From positions 5,025,501 to 5,089,500 of the forward strand of contig NZ_CP030041.1 of NCBI RefSeq assembly GCF_003260975.1: 64,000 nucleotides of DNA, in the 5' to 3' direction. The translations under genes and the position numbers were made by a program. The first letter of the stretch is position 1. Every line of letters begins with the position of its first letter. The notes under the pieces were generated by a model. That model did no database searches, was not told where the DNA came from, and was given only the letters and a program-made list of their open reading frames with translations. Positions 27,169-35,643 of this stretch are shown here, in pieces. Source of the stretch: Echinicola strongylocentroti. GTDB taxonomy: Bacteria > Bacteroidota > Bacteroidia > Cytophagales > Cyclobacteriaceae.

Positions 27169-27173
27169 GAAAT

Positions 27174-28379
27174 ATGAAGTGCCAAATAATTTTATTTTGT
27201 TTTATTTGTTTGATTGGAACCGTAAAGGCTCAATACAAAATTGATCTTATGGATGAGAAAGTCATAGCAAAAGCGGAAAATGAAGAACCTTGGGGGCATT
27301 TCCAATTTCCGACTCTTTCCATCTCAGATGACGAGTTTTATGTTTCCTGGAGTATGAATGAAGATAATATTTCAAATTTAGGAAAAGGGAAGACGGTTAG
27401 GATGATGTCCTCCAATGAGGGAAAAAGCTGGAAGCCGATAACTTGGGATAAAAGCAAAGAAGGAGTCCTCTTACCAAATGGATGTAGGATAAAGCTTTAT
27501 ACGAAACCATCCGTTAAGCTTCTTGATTCTATTAAAGAAAAGAGTATTGGGGAGTTAAAAAACTCCTATTCTAGAAGGAAAGTAAGATTTTATTATGATA
27601 AAGATTTACCACCTAAATATCAAGGAGCATATTTAGCAAGAAATTGTAATGGGAAGTTTCAGCCATACAAAGTAAATATTAAAGATCCGGATTTTATTCG
27701 ATACGAGCAAGATGGAATTTTGCCTTTTGTGTGGTGGGGAAATATAATTTATGATGAAAATTCACAAATCCTCTATGCTGCTATGTCTCCAAGTTATTAC
27801 ATCGAAGATGGCACGGTAAAACCATCAGGTGTAATAATATACGAGTCCTCAGATTTTGGAATTTCATGGAGTAAAAAGGGTGTCATTAAATATTTTGTAG
27901 ATCCTAAAAAGGATAAAGTTAAACAGGCATATAGTATTTCTGATGGATTTATGGAACCATCATTCCTTATACTGAAGGATGGTACATTTGTTTGCGTTGT
28001 AAGGTCTACAAACGGGTTTGGTAATAGGCCTTTGTATTTTACCAAATCTATTGATAAAGGTGCGACCTGGAGTAAACCCAAGGTTATTGCTAAATCTGGA
28101 GTGATGCCAAAATTAGTTCAACTTGAAAATGGAGTAATAGTCTTATCTACGGGGAGACCTGGCATTCAACTTTATTATAGTAGTGATGGAGGCGATTCAT
28201 GGAGTGATAAATATATAGTGTTAGATGATGATAAAGGCACATGTGGTTATACAGGATTGAAAAGTGTTAGTAATAATAGATTTATGCTTGTTTATTCAGA
28301 TTTTACAAGGAAAAACTCTAATAACTTGGACCGTAAAGCTATAGTAAGTAAAACATTTAGCCTAATAAAGGAATATTAA
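27174..28379 (+). CDS. Secreted sialidase-fold (BNR/Asp-box) protein
   Basis: This 401-residue protein has a Sec signal (CLIGTVKAQ) and at least four Asp-box-like motifs spaced along a beta-propeller: SSNEGKSWKP, SSDFGISWSK, SIDKGATWSKP and SSDGGDSWSD. Arg residues in FVCVVRSTNGFGNRP and VLSTGRPG could belong to a carboxylate-binding triad of the kind seen in sialidases, but I cannot assign it. It lies between the polymerase and a GT2 gene, 1 bp before the latter, in a locus making pseudaminic acid. It may trim, cleave or bind the locus's own nonulosonate polymer. A glycan-binding propeller without activity is equally possible. Confidence 0.7.
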   Translation: MKCQIILFCFICLIGTVKAQYKIDLMDEKVIAKAENEEPWGHFQFPTLSISDDEFYVSWSMNEDNISNLGKGKTVRMMSSNEGKSWKPITWDKSKEGVLLPNGCRIKLYTKPSVKLLDSIKEKSIGELKNSYSRRKVRFYYDKDLPPKYQGAYLARNCNGKFQPYKVNIKDPDFIRYEQDGILPFVWWGNIIYDENSQILYAAMSPSYYIEDGTVKPSGVIIYESSDFGISWSKKGVIKYFVDPKKDKVKQAYSISDGFMEPSFLILKDGTFVCVVRSTNGFGNRPLYFTKSIDKGATWSKPKVIAKSGVMPKLVQLENGVIVLSTGRPGIQLYYSSDGGDSWSDKYIVLDDDKGTCGYTGLKSVSNNRFMLVYSDFTRKNSNNLDRKAIVSKTFSLIKEY

Positions 28380-29201
28380 ATGGAGAAATTTTCTGTGCTG
28401 ATTTCAGTTTATATCAAAGAAGACCCTGTTTTTTTTACCGACGCACTTGCCAGTATTTTTAATCAAACATTACCTCCAACGGAATTATTGATTGTCAAAG
28501 ATGGGCCGTTAACTGAAGAACTTGATAATATTATTTTAAATTTTATCCATGAATACCCAAGCAAAATTAGAGTTTTTCCACTTGAGGAAAATGGAGGGCT
28601 AGGGAAAGCCTTAAGAATAGGGGTTGAAAATTGTAAATATAATATTATTGCTAGAATGGATACGGATGATATTTGCGTTTCAGATAGGTTTGAAAAGCAA
28701 ATCGGATATTTAAGTAATAACCCGTCAGCTGTTTTAGTAGGTAGTTTTGTTGAGGAGTTTAATAAGGTGCCAGGGGATTTGAAGGTTATAAAAGAAGTAC
28801 CTGAAATTCATGATCAAATAATTAAATATTCCAAACAAAGGAATCCCTTTAATCATCCATCGGTTGCATTTCGCAAATCTGCAATTATAAATGTGGGGTC
28901 TTACAAAACCATGATATATTTTGAAGATTACTATTTATGGCTGCGATTATTAAATAATTTAAATGGTTATATAGTATATAACATTCAGGATCCCCTTTTG
29001 TATTTTAGAATTGGAAATGATATGATCGGAAGGAGGCATGGTATAAATTATTTAGTAAAAGAAATAAATTTTTTAAATCTTGCTTTTAAGGAATCTTTAA
29101 TTACATTTTATGAATTTTGTAGACTCATTGTCACAAGAGTTCCCCTAAGAATTTTACCCAAGCCCTTACTGAAATTGTTTTATAAAATTTTGTTAAGATG
29201 A
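28380..29201 (+). CDS. Glycosyltransferase family 2
   Basis: This 273-residue GT-A enzyme has FSVLISVYIKEDPVFFTDAL at the N-terminus, ELLIVKDGPL, NGGLGKALRIGVENCKYNII and the metal-binding DxD in RMDTDD near residue 95, followed by the ED motif in YFEDYYLWLRLL. It is immediately adjacent to the sialidase-fold gene. The 147 bp after it hold no recognisable feature. Confidence 0.9.
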   Translation: MEKFSVLISVYIKEDPVFFTDALASIFNQTLPPTELLIVKDGPLTEELDNIILNFIHEYPSKIRVFPLEENGGLGKALRIGVENCKYNIIARMDTDDICVSDRFEKQIGYLSNNPSAVLVGSFVEEFNKVPGDLKVIKEVPEIHDQIIKYSKQRNPFNHPSVAFRKSAIINVGSYKTMIYFEDYYLWLRLLNNLNGYIVYNIQDPLLYFRIGNDMIGRRHGINYLVKEINFLNLAFKESLITFYEFCRLIVTRVPLRILPKPLLKLFYKILLR

Positions 29202-29348
29202 GTTAACTTCATCTAGAATTTTTAAATTTACTTCTTAGAAAATGATTTCCTTTAGTTATACAACTAAATTATAAACTTTATCAAAAAGGAGGGTAGTTTT
29301 AAAACCTAGAATCTAAAAATGATGTGTTAAAAGTGTTCATTACTCAAT

Positions 29349-30338
29349 ATGCAAGAAAAAAAAATAAATATTATCGGAGGGTCAGGGTTTATTGGTACGA
29401 GACTGTGTAAACGCTTAACAAATAGTGATAAGATTTTTGAAATTTTTGATAAAAATCAAAGTAAATCCTTTCCAAATTTAACAACAATAGTTGATGTACG
29501 AGATAAAGATTTGATTGATTTGATTCAAGGTGGTACAATTATAAATCTAGCTGCAGAACACAGAGATGATGTTACTCCAATATCTCTGTATGATGAAGTG
29601 AATGTCGATGGAGCTAGAAGGGTTTGTGAAGCCGCTGAGAAAAAGGGGGTAAATCAAATTATCTTCACCAGCTCTGTAGCAGTATATGGTTTTGGCCCTA
29701 TAGGAATTGATGAGTCAGGTGAAATAAATTATTTTAATGATTATGGGAGGACGAAATTTTTGGCCGAAGAAGTATATAGAGAGTGGCAAGCTAAAGACAC
29801 AAATAACCGGTCATTAGTTATTATTAGGCCGACTGTTGTTTTCGGAGAGCAAAATCGAGGCAATGTATACAATTTGCTTAAACAAATTGCTTTAGGGAAA
29901 TTTGTAATGGTTGGCAGTGGGGAAAATGTAAAATCAATGGCGTATGTGGAAAATGTTGCTGCATTTTTAGAATATGCTATAGATTTTAAGCCTGGAGTTC
30001 ATCTATATAACTATATTGATAAACCTGATTTTACCATGAATGTTTTGGTCAAAAAGGTATTTAGAGCACTTGGAAAAAGCGAAAAAATTGGATTGCGAAT
30101 CCCTTATCCAATTGGTTATGGAATGGGGAAAATCTTAGATTTAGGATCAAAGATTTCAGGTAAAAAGTTGCCCATTAGTTCTATAAGGGTTAAGAAATTT
30201 TGTTCCAATACTTGTTTTAATACAAATATAGAACAATCAGGATTTAAAGCTCCTGTATCGATAGAGCAAGGTTTAGCTCAAACATTACAATATGAATTTG
30301 TGGAAAAGAAAGAAGGTGAGCTTTTTTATAGCGAGTAA
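29349..30338 (+). CDS. NAD-dependent sugar epimerase/dehydratase (SDR)
   Basis: This 329-residue extended SDR has GGSGFIG near the N-terminus for NAD(P) binding, NLAAEHRDDV, the catalytic SSVAVYG serine region and YGRTK (YxxxK) around residue 137. It resembles the epimerase/reductase that in many Bacteroidota loci sits beside a WcaJ/WbpL-type initiating phosphosugar transferase and supplies its nucleotide-sugar. No such transferase is present here. The precise substrate is unknown. Confidence 0.82.
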   Translation: MQEKKINIIGGSGFIGTRLCKRLTNSDKIFEIFDKNQSKSFPNLTTIVDVRDKDLIDLIQGGTIINLAAEHRDDVTPISLYDEVNVDGARRVCEAAEKKGVNQIIFTSSVAVYGFGPIGIDESGEINYFNDYGRTKFLAEEVYREWQAKDTNNRSLVIIRPTVVFGEQNRGNVYNLLKQIALGKFVMVGSGENVKSMAYVENVAAFLEYAIDFKPGVHLYNYIDKPDFTMNVLVKKVFRALGKSEKIGLRIPYPIGYGMGKILDLGSKISGKKLPISSIRVKKFCSNTCFNTNIEQSGFKAPVSIEQGLAQTLQYEFVEKKEGELFYSE

Positions 30339-30362
30339 TTTGAATTTTGGTGTAGTTATTAA

Positions 30363-32093
30363 ATGAAAATGACGTTTAAGGGAGTTTTTCAAAAGTTTTT
30401 ATTCGTAGGAGTTTTAATTCTTTTAACCAATTCTACTACTATCTATGGCCAATCTATTCCTGCAGGAATGCCATTATTTGAGGAAGCAATGCGGCGAAGA
30501 CAATTGTTGGGAGAATTGGATTCGGCTATAAGTTTTAATATTCGTCCACTTCAACCATCTTTATTTTATAATAATGAGGTATTTAATGATTATACAGGAT
30601 TTCAAATAGGTAGTGATATTGGGCAAAAAAGTGGAAATGTAGATAAAAAGTACATCAGCTACCTACCTATAAGAAATACTATGACCTATAATTCGGGTAG
30701 ACCCTATGGCTGGGGAGACGGGCCTATGATCCCCAATGTAGGATTTCAAAATATGCTGACAGGGGGAATAGCAGCTAAATTCCATTTCATTAATATCCAA
30801 CTAATGCCAGAGTGGACATGGGCTCAGAATTCTGATTTTGCTGGCTATCCTAACACCTTTGGCAACAGCGTAAATAGCGCTAGATTTTGGTACTGGAATT
30901 ATGGGGACAGTCCAGAAAGATTTGGAGAGAATACCTATACCAAATTTGGTTTAGGACAATCAAAGATTACATTAAGTTATGGTTCGTTTGAAATAGGGGC
31001 CTCAACCGAAAATATCTGGTGGGGGCCTGGTCAGTTTAATGCATTGATATTCTCAAATAATGCCCCAGGCTTCCCTCATTTAACTTTAAATACTACAAGA
31101 CCTGCAAAAACCTTTTTAGGATCATTTGAAGGTCAAATAATTATGGGGAGGTTGGAGTCTTCGGGCATTGAACCTAGCCAATGGGAATCCTTAAACCAAA
31201 AATACTTTAAAGATCTGTCAATGGATTGGAGATATGTTAATGGTTTTTCCATTAGCTATCAACCAAAATGGATTCCTGGACTATTTCTAGGGGTTAATCG
31301 AACATTTCAACAATATAACGAAGATAAAGGAAATTCATTTGGAGATTGGTTTCCTATCTTTGAGACTTTTACAAAAAGTGGATTGTTTGATAATGGTAAT
31401 TCTGTTGATTATGATAGTAAAGCACAGGATCAACAAGTTTCAGTTTTTGGTCGGTACTTGTTTACCAAAGCAAATGCAGAACTGTATTTCGAGTATGGTA
31501 GGAGAGATCATTCATTAACAGCCCGTGAATTTGTGTTGAATCCAGAACATGCAAGGGCATATATACTAGGATTTAATAAATTGTTTAAGCTTCCCTATAA
31601 AAATCAATATATCCAACTAAGAGCTGAAATGACCCAACAACAAGAATCAGTAAATAGGTATATAAGATACGAAGGGTTGGGAGGTAACAACACTTGGCAC
31701 ACCCATTATCAGGTAAGAGGCTTCACTAATTATGGCCAACCACTTGGGGTAGGCATTGGCACAGGCAGTAATGTCCAAACCATCGAAGTATCCTTAATCG
31801 ATAAATTAAATAAATACGGAATAGTTCTTGAACGTTTGGCTAATCATCAAGATTTTTACTACCGAGGCCTTGGCCAGCAGGAAGAAAGACAACCTTGGGT
31901 AGATCTTTCCCTTGGCTTCCTGTTTGATTACCAGTGGGACCGGTTTTTACTAAGCTCCCGACTACAGATGATCAATGGGCTGAATTACCAGTGGCAACTG
32001 GACCCGGCAAGTACAGAAGAGTTTCCAGTGGGTAAGGATAAATTCAGTGTGTTTGCACAGGCGCATTTGATTTATTTGATTGGGAAGAAGTAG
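30363..32093 (+). CDS. Capsule assembly Wzi-family outer-membrane protein
   Basis: This 576-residue protein has a Sec signal ending near TTIYGQS. It has the alternating beta-strand pattern and aromatic girdle of an outer-membrane barrel, plus family landmarks: YNSGRPYGWGDGPMIPN, MPEWTWAQNSDFAGYPN, ENIWWGPGQFNALIFSNNAP and GFPHLTLNT. Wzi anchors or organises capsule at the cell surface, so the polymer of this locus is probably cell-associated rather than only released. It is the last gene of the A+T-rich cassette; its own composition moves back toward the genome average at the 3' end. Confidence 0.88.
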   Translation: MKMTFKGVFQKFLFVGVLILLTNSTTIYGQSIPAGMPLFEEAMRRRQLLGELDSAISFNIRPLQPSLFYNNEVFNDYTGFQIGSDIGQKSGNVDKKYISYLPIRNTMTYNSGRPYGWGDGPMIPNVGFQNMLTGGIAAKFHFINIQLMPEWTWAQNSDFAGYPNTFGNSVNSARFWYWNYGDSPERFGENTYTKFGLGQSKITLSYGSFEIGASTENIWWGPGQFNALIFSNNAPGFPHLTLNTTRPAKTFLGSFEGQIIMGRLESSGIEPSQWESLNQKYFKDLSMDWRYVNGFSISYQPKWIPGLFLGVNRTFQQYNEDKGNSFGDWFPIFETFTKSGLFDNGNSVDYDSKAQDQQVSVFGRYLFTKANAELYFEYGRRDHSLTAREFVLNPEHARAYILGFNKLFKLPYKNQYIQLRAEMTQQQESVNRYIRYEGLGGNNTWHTHYQVRGFTNYGQPLGVGIGTGSNVQTIEVSLIDKLNKYGIVLERLANHQDFYYRGLGQQEERQPWVDLSLGFLFDYQWDRFLLSSRLQMINGLNYQWQLDPASTEEFPVGKDKFSVFAQAHLIYLIGKK

Positions 32094-32410
32094 TATGGAG
32101 ATAGGAGACTTGAGTTTTGAGAAGTGAGCTGGATTACTTTTTAGGTAATGAGTTAGTTTTAAAAAATGATTTTGACTTTCTAGTCACCTTGTGAATAAGG
32201 CAATTTGTTTGAAATAATCGTTACTGAAAGATTAGATTTTATTCCCTTTCAGGGGGCTAGGGTGTAACTGATTTTTTCTGCCAGACGAAAAATTGCTTGG
32301 CGAACTTAAAAATCGCTTCAAACAACGTTCTTAAATACGATCTCTTAATTCCCCTTTTAAGGGGCTAGGGGTGACCTCAACAACAGACCCTAATAAACAA
32401 TATATATATA
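32094..32410. repeat. Intergenic with two copies of a short dispersed repeat
   Basis: Two similar units, at 32241-32267 and 32347-32375, share the pattern ATTCCC(C)TTT..(A)GGGGCTAGGG(G)TG. This G/C-block hairpin repeat is common in Bacteroidota intergenic DNA. No gene, RNA or clear promoter was seen in the rest. Confidence 0.5.
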
Positions 32411-33337
32411 ATGCAAACAACAAAACCTACACTTTTGATTTTAGCTGCGGGTATGGGCTCGCGGTATGGTGGAAACAAGCAGATTGATGGCTTTGGCCCT
32501 AATAACGAAACCATTTTGGAATATGCCATTTATGATGCCATTCAGGCCGGATTCGGTAAGGTGGTTTTTATCGTAAGGGCAGAGATCCTTGATTTGGTAA
32601 AGGACCGTTTTCTCGAAAAGATAAACGATCAGATCCGAGTTGAATTTGTACTACAATCCCTCACCAGCTTGGTGCCTGCAGCATATCAAAACCCTGAACG
32701 TACAAAACCTTATGGAACCGCCCATGCGGTGCTTTGTGCCAAGGAGGTCATCCAAGAACCTTTTGCGGTCATCAATGCAGATGATTTTTATGGAAAAGAG
32801 GCCATTGAACAACTGGGCGACTTTTTGACCCATCCCCAGACCAAAAACCAACATTGCATGGTGGGTTATGCACTAAAAAATGTCCTTTCTAAGCATGGAA
32901 CGGTCAATCGTGGGGTCTGTGATGCCAACGATAATGGTGAACTGACCGGGATGACCGAGAGGGAAAAAATCTCTCGAGAAGAGGGAAAGATCATCAGCAG
33001 GATGGGAGAGGATGTTTTGGAGATCAATGAAAATACTCCAGTATCCATGAACTGCTGGGGGGTTCAGCCTTCTTTCTTTGCGGAGACCGAAAAGAGATGG
33101 AACGTGTTTTTGGAAGAATCTAAGGACAATATCAAAGCAGAATTTTATATCCCGACAGTAATAAACTCCCTTATTGCTGAAGAGAAAGCATCAGTCAAGA
33201 TTTTGGAGGGAGGAAAGACTTGGTTTGGCGTGACATATCCAGAGGATAGGGTAGCTGTTGAGGCTTCTTTGGTAGAATTGCACCAGCAGGGAACTTATCC
33301 CGAGAAGCTTTGGACTGTGGAGCGTGTAGAATTGTAA
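32411..33337 (+). CDS. Sugar-phosphate nucleotidyltransferase family protein
   Basis: This 308-residue protein has the NTP-transferase signature LILAAGMGSRYGGNKQ at residues 9-24, the metal/base region INADDFYG near residue 120, and GTAHAVLCA. The family activates sugar phosphates to NDP-sugars. The substrate is not evident; it is shorter than typical GalU or RfbA and its C-terminal half is different. It is separated from the capsule locus by a repeat-containing gap and followed by its own terminator, so it is likely transcribed alone. Confidence 0.85.
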   Translation: MQTTKPTLLILAAGMGSRYGGNKQIDGFGPNNETILEYAIYDAIQAGFGKVVFIVRAEILDLVKDRFLEKINDQIRVEFVLQSLTSLVPAAYQNPERTKPYGTAHAVLCAKEVIQEPFAVINADDFYGKEAIEQLGDFLTHPQTKNQHCMVGYALKNVLSKHGTVNRGVCDANDNGELTGMTEREKISREEGKIISRMGEDVLEINENTPVSMNCWGVQPSFFAETEKRWNVFLEESKDNIKAEFYIPTVINSLIAEEKASVKILEGGKTWFGVTYPEDRVAVEASLVELHQQGTYPEKLWTVERVEL

Positions 33338-33431
33338 ATCACTTAGAAATAGTTCGTCTCACCTCATCTTTCCCAGTGAAAAATGATGATTTCTGAAACC
33401 ACGATAAGGTTTTTATGAAAATAAATTTATT

Positions 33432-33466
33432 AAAAAAGCCATCCACGACAGCGGATGGCTTTTTTT
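33432..33466 (+). terminator. Intrinsic terminator after the nucleotidyltransferase gene
   Basis: AAAAAAGCCATCC pairs with GGATGGCTTTTTT around an 8-nt loop, with the T run forming the tail. The adenine-rich 5' arm means it could also terminate transcription from the opposite strand, where the phosphodiesterase gene converges. Confidence 0.85.
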
Positions 33467-33636
33467 AACCCGGATTATGCGTTAGGAATCGTAGTGAGAG
33501 CTGAAATTGCAAGAAAATCAGTTAGTTTGGAGGCATTAGCGTAGCACCGCTACGGTTATGCCGAAAACTAAAGTGAAACGGCTGATTTTGAAGCAGTTTA
33601 AGGTCGCAATAGATAGGCTAATGCATATTCCGGGTT
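33467..33636. mobile_element. 170-bp palindromic, MITE-like element
   Basis: The ends form 19-bp imperfect inverted repeats (33467-33485 and 33618-33636, about 17 matches). Internal segments are also mutually complementary: AAATCAG with CTGATTT, TTAGTTT with AAACTAA, GGCAT with ATGCC. A perfect core CGTAGC-ACC-GCTACG lies at 33540-33554. The whole unit therefore folds into one long hairpin. It encodes nothing and sits between two convergent genes, as expected for a non-autonomous MITE- or REP-type element. Confidence 0.6.
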
Positions 33637-33641
33637 TAAGT

Positions 33642-34553
33642 TTAAGGAATTATAAAACTATCTGTAACGGGCCTTCCTCTCCATGAAGTATGTGGGGTAA
33701 CACCCAAAAGCCTTGCGATGGTCGCTGCGGTGTCATAGGTCATTACCAAGTCGGTAATTTCGTGGTTGGATTGAATGCCGGGTCCTTGGATGACCCAAGG
33801 AATGTAGACTTCCTCAGTGGACTTACCTCCATGTCCTTTGTCAATACCTCCATGGTCCGAAGATACGATGATCACCGTCTGGTCTGCAATACCGGCCTCT
33901 TGTACGGCTTTGTATATTGTCTCTATTCGTTTGTCTACATTTTTTAGTTCATCATAGTATTCCGGAGTGTCGTGGCCTATGTTATGGCCTACTCCGTCAG
34001 GTTGGTCAAAATGCACAAATAGCAGGTTGGGCTGCTCCTCCTTGATGAGTGATGCTGCTTTTTGTGCGCACCAATCGTCTTTTCCCTCTCCATCGATTAC
34101 CCAGTCGATAGCATCTTTCTCCAACAATGGGCCAATCCCTCCCCAGCTGTAGATGGCGGCAGAAGTAGCGGAAGGCTGTTGCTGTCTCAATTGACCAAAG
34201 ATGGACGGGAAAAGGCCATAGTTGTCAATCGTGCCTGAAGGGATTTCTGGGGTTTTGCTTCCCCATTCGGTATATCCGTGGGCGGTAGGACCTGCTCCCA
34301 TAATCATGGAAGCCCAGTTTACGGCACTGGAAGAGGGAAGCACTGACCTGGCTTCCAATGTCCAGCTACCTTTCTCCATCATTTTTTTGAGATAGGGCAT
34401 TTCCGCGTTAGGCATGGCATAGGCACCTAGCCCGTCACATCCAATAAGGATGACATGCTTAAGGGCTGGCTTCGAAGGATGCTGCCCGAAGACAAGCAAT
34501 GGAAAGAGAAGGAGCAATAGAATGAACTTGGTTTTTTTTGTTACGTTTTTCAT
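33642..34553 (-). CDS. Secreted alkaline phosphatase/phosphodiesterase-family enzyme
   Basis: This 303-residue protein has a Sec signal (LLLLLFPLLVFGQ). Family metal and nucleophile sites are visible: LIGCDG near residue 37, SVLPSSSAVNWASM (candidate nucleophile Ser/Thr region), FDQPDGVGH, VSSDHGGIDKGHGG. This fits the type I phosphodiesterase/nucleotide pyrophosphatase family. It probably hydrolyses a phosphodiester or phosphate ester in the periplasm. It lies 45 bp downstream of an XRE-cupin regulator on the same strand and not far from a SusC/SusD pair, which may import its product. Confidence 0.85.
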   Translation of the reverse strand: MKNVTKKTKFILLLLLFPLLVFGQHPSKPALKHVILIGCDGLGAYAMPNAEMPYLKKMMEKGSWTLEARSVLPSSSAVNWASMIMGAGPTAHGYTEWGSKTPEIPSGTIDNYGLFPSIFGQLRQQQPSATSAAIYSWGGIGPLLEKDAIDWVIDGEGKDDWCAQKAASLIKEEQPNLLFVHFDQPDGVGHNIGHDTPEYYDELKNVDKRIETIYKAVQEAGIADQTVIIVSSDHGGIDKGHGGKSTEEVYIPWVIQGPGIQSNHEITDLVMTYDTAATIARLLGVTPHTSWRGRPVTDSFIIP

Positions 34554-34598
34554 TTGATCGGTGGAATTTCCACAATTTTGAGGTTGTTAAAAATTTTG

Positions 34599-35177
34599 TC
34601 AGCTGTGGTCTTTGAAGAAATAGATCACCAACATTTTGGCTGTTTTATCAGTTTCATTGATTGGATTATGGGCAATATTCCCATCAAACAATAATGAATC
34701 CCCCTCCCTTAATTTTATCGTGTGTGTTTTGAAGTCATAGGTGACTTCCCCCGAAACCATGAACTTATATTCGTAGGCGTCTGTAGTCACGTACTCCCTT
34801 TTGCTTCCTGGTGCTATTTCCAGCAGGACAATGTCAATAGTAGTTTTGACAAAGCCTTTGGTGAAAATCCGGTGGTACAGATAGCCTTCGGCAGGTTCTT
34901 TTTCGAAGGTTTCGTACTCATCTTTTCGTTTTACCAGGATGTTGAGTCCTTTGTCGTTAAGCGATAGCCCAGCGAAAAACTCCATCAGGTCCACTTCCAA
35001 GGAACCAATGATCTGGATCAACACTAGTAAAGAGGGAATCGTCCGTCCATTTTCTATTTGTGATATGAGCCCTTTGCTTACCCTGGCACGTTCTGCCAGA
35101 TCTTGGATGGTGAGGTTTTTAGAGCGTCGGGTGTTTTTGATTTTATTACTGATCTGAACCAAAACATAATCTTCCAT
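34599..35177 (-). CDS. XRE-family regulator with C-terminal cupin domain
   Basis: This 192-residue protein has an N-terminal HTH_3 domain (SKNLTIQDLAERARVSKGLI then SQIENGRTIPS, residues about 18-50) and a C-terminal cupin-2 beta-barrel (about residues 115-185, KFMVSGEVTYDF, LREGDSLLFDGNIAHNPINE). Such regulators sense a small ligand through the cupin and typically control adjacent catabolic genes. It is upstream of and co-directional with the phosphodiesterase gene. Confidence 0.9.
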   Translation of the reverse strand: MEDYVLVQISNKIKNTRRSKNLTIQDLAERARVSKGLISQIENGRTIPSLLVLIQIIGSLEVDLMEFFAGLSLNDKGLNILVKRKDEYETFEKEPAEGYLYHRIFTKGFVKTTIDIVLLEIAPGSKREYVTTDAYEYKFMVSGEVTYDFKTHTIKLREGDSLLFDGNIAHNPINETDKTAKMLVIYFFKDHS

Positions 35178-35643
35178 AATACAAAAAAAGGATGAAGTGT
35201 ACGTGTTTATGTGGACAGCCTCCCATAGTGCCGGTTGTAGATCTAGGGCATATTGGCCATTTTTATTTCTACCCGGATATACATTAGTCTATCTACGCTA
35301 CGGCGCACAGTCATTGTGACTTGATCCGCCAAAGACAAAATCAGTCCTACGCTTTATTTATCGGTTCTATCTGGCCTAGATAGGTTTAGCTGGCGGTGAG
35401 ACAAGGTACACCCTTTCGGTGCTAATCCCACACTTCCATACCAACTGATTTCCTAGTGCTTCCAGTTTTTTCCGATATCCGTCGGTACAGGCTACTAAGA
35501 TTGCTAATGTATAAACTGAGTTCAAAACTTTTGAGCTCCAAGGTAGCAATAAATTACCGATTAAGGGATGATAAAACACGGAAAACCGTCAGTTGACATG
35601 ATGGCCTTTTACGGTTTTCCATGTTGCTATGATCTGTGGCAAA
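35178..35643. other. Gene-free gap between SusD and the XRE regulator
   Basis: No supported gene is present; a 67-codon frame on the minus strand (35376-35579) has no recognisable domain. At the SusD-proximal end, bases 35582-35591 (GGAAAACCGT) pair with ACGGTTTTCC near 35613-35622 around a loop of about 21 nt. This could be a weak terminator for the SusC-SusD transcript. Promoter signals for the XRE gene must lie near 35178-35300, but none was clear. Confidence 0.4.

Noticed and set aside
35376..35579. 67-codon minus-strand frame between SusD and the XRE gene
   Set aside because: No recognisable domain, no neighbour coupling and no good start context. It could be debris, but nothing supports a gene.
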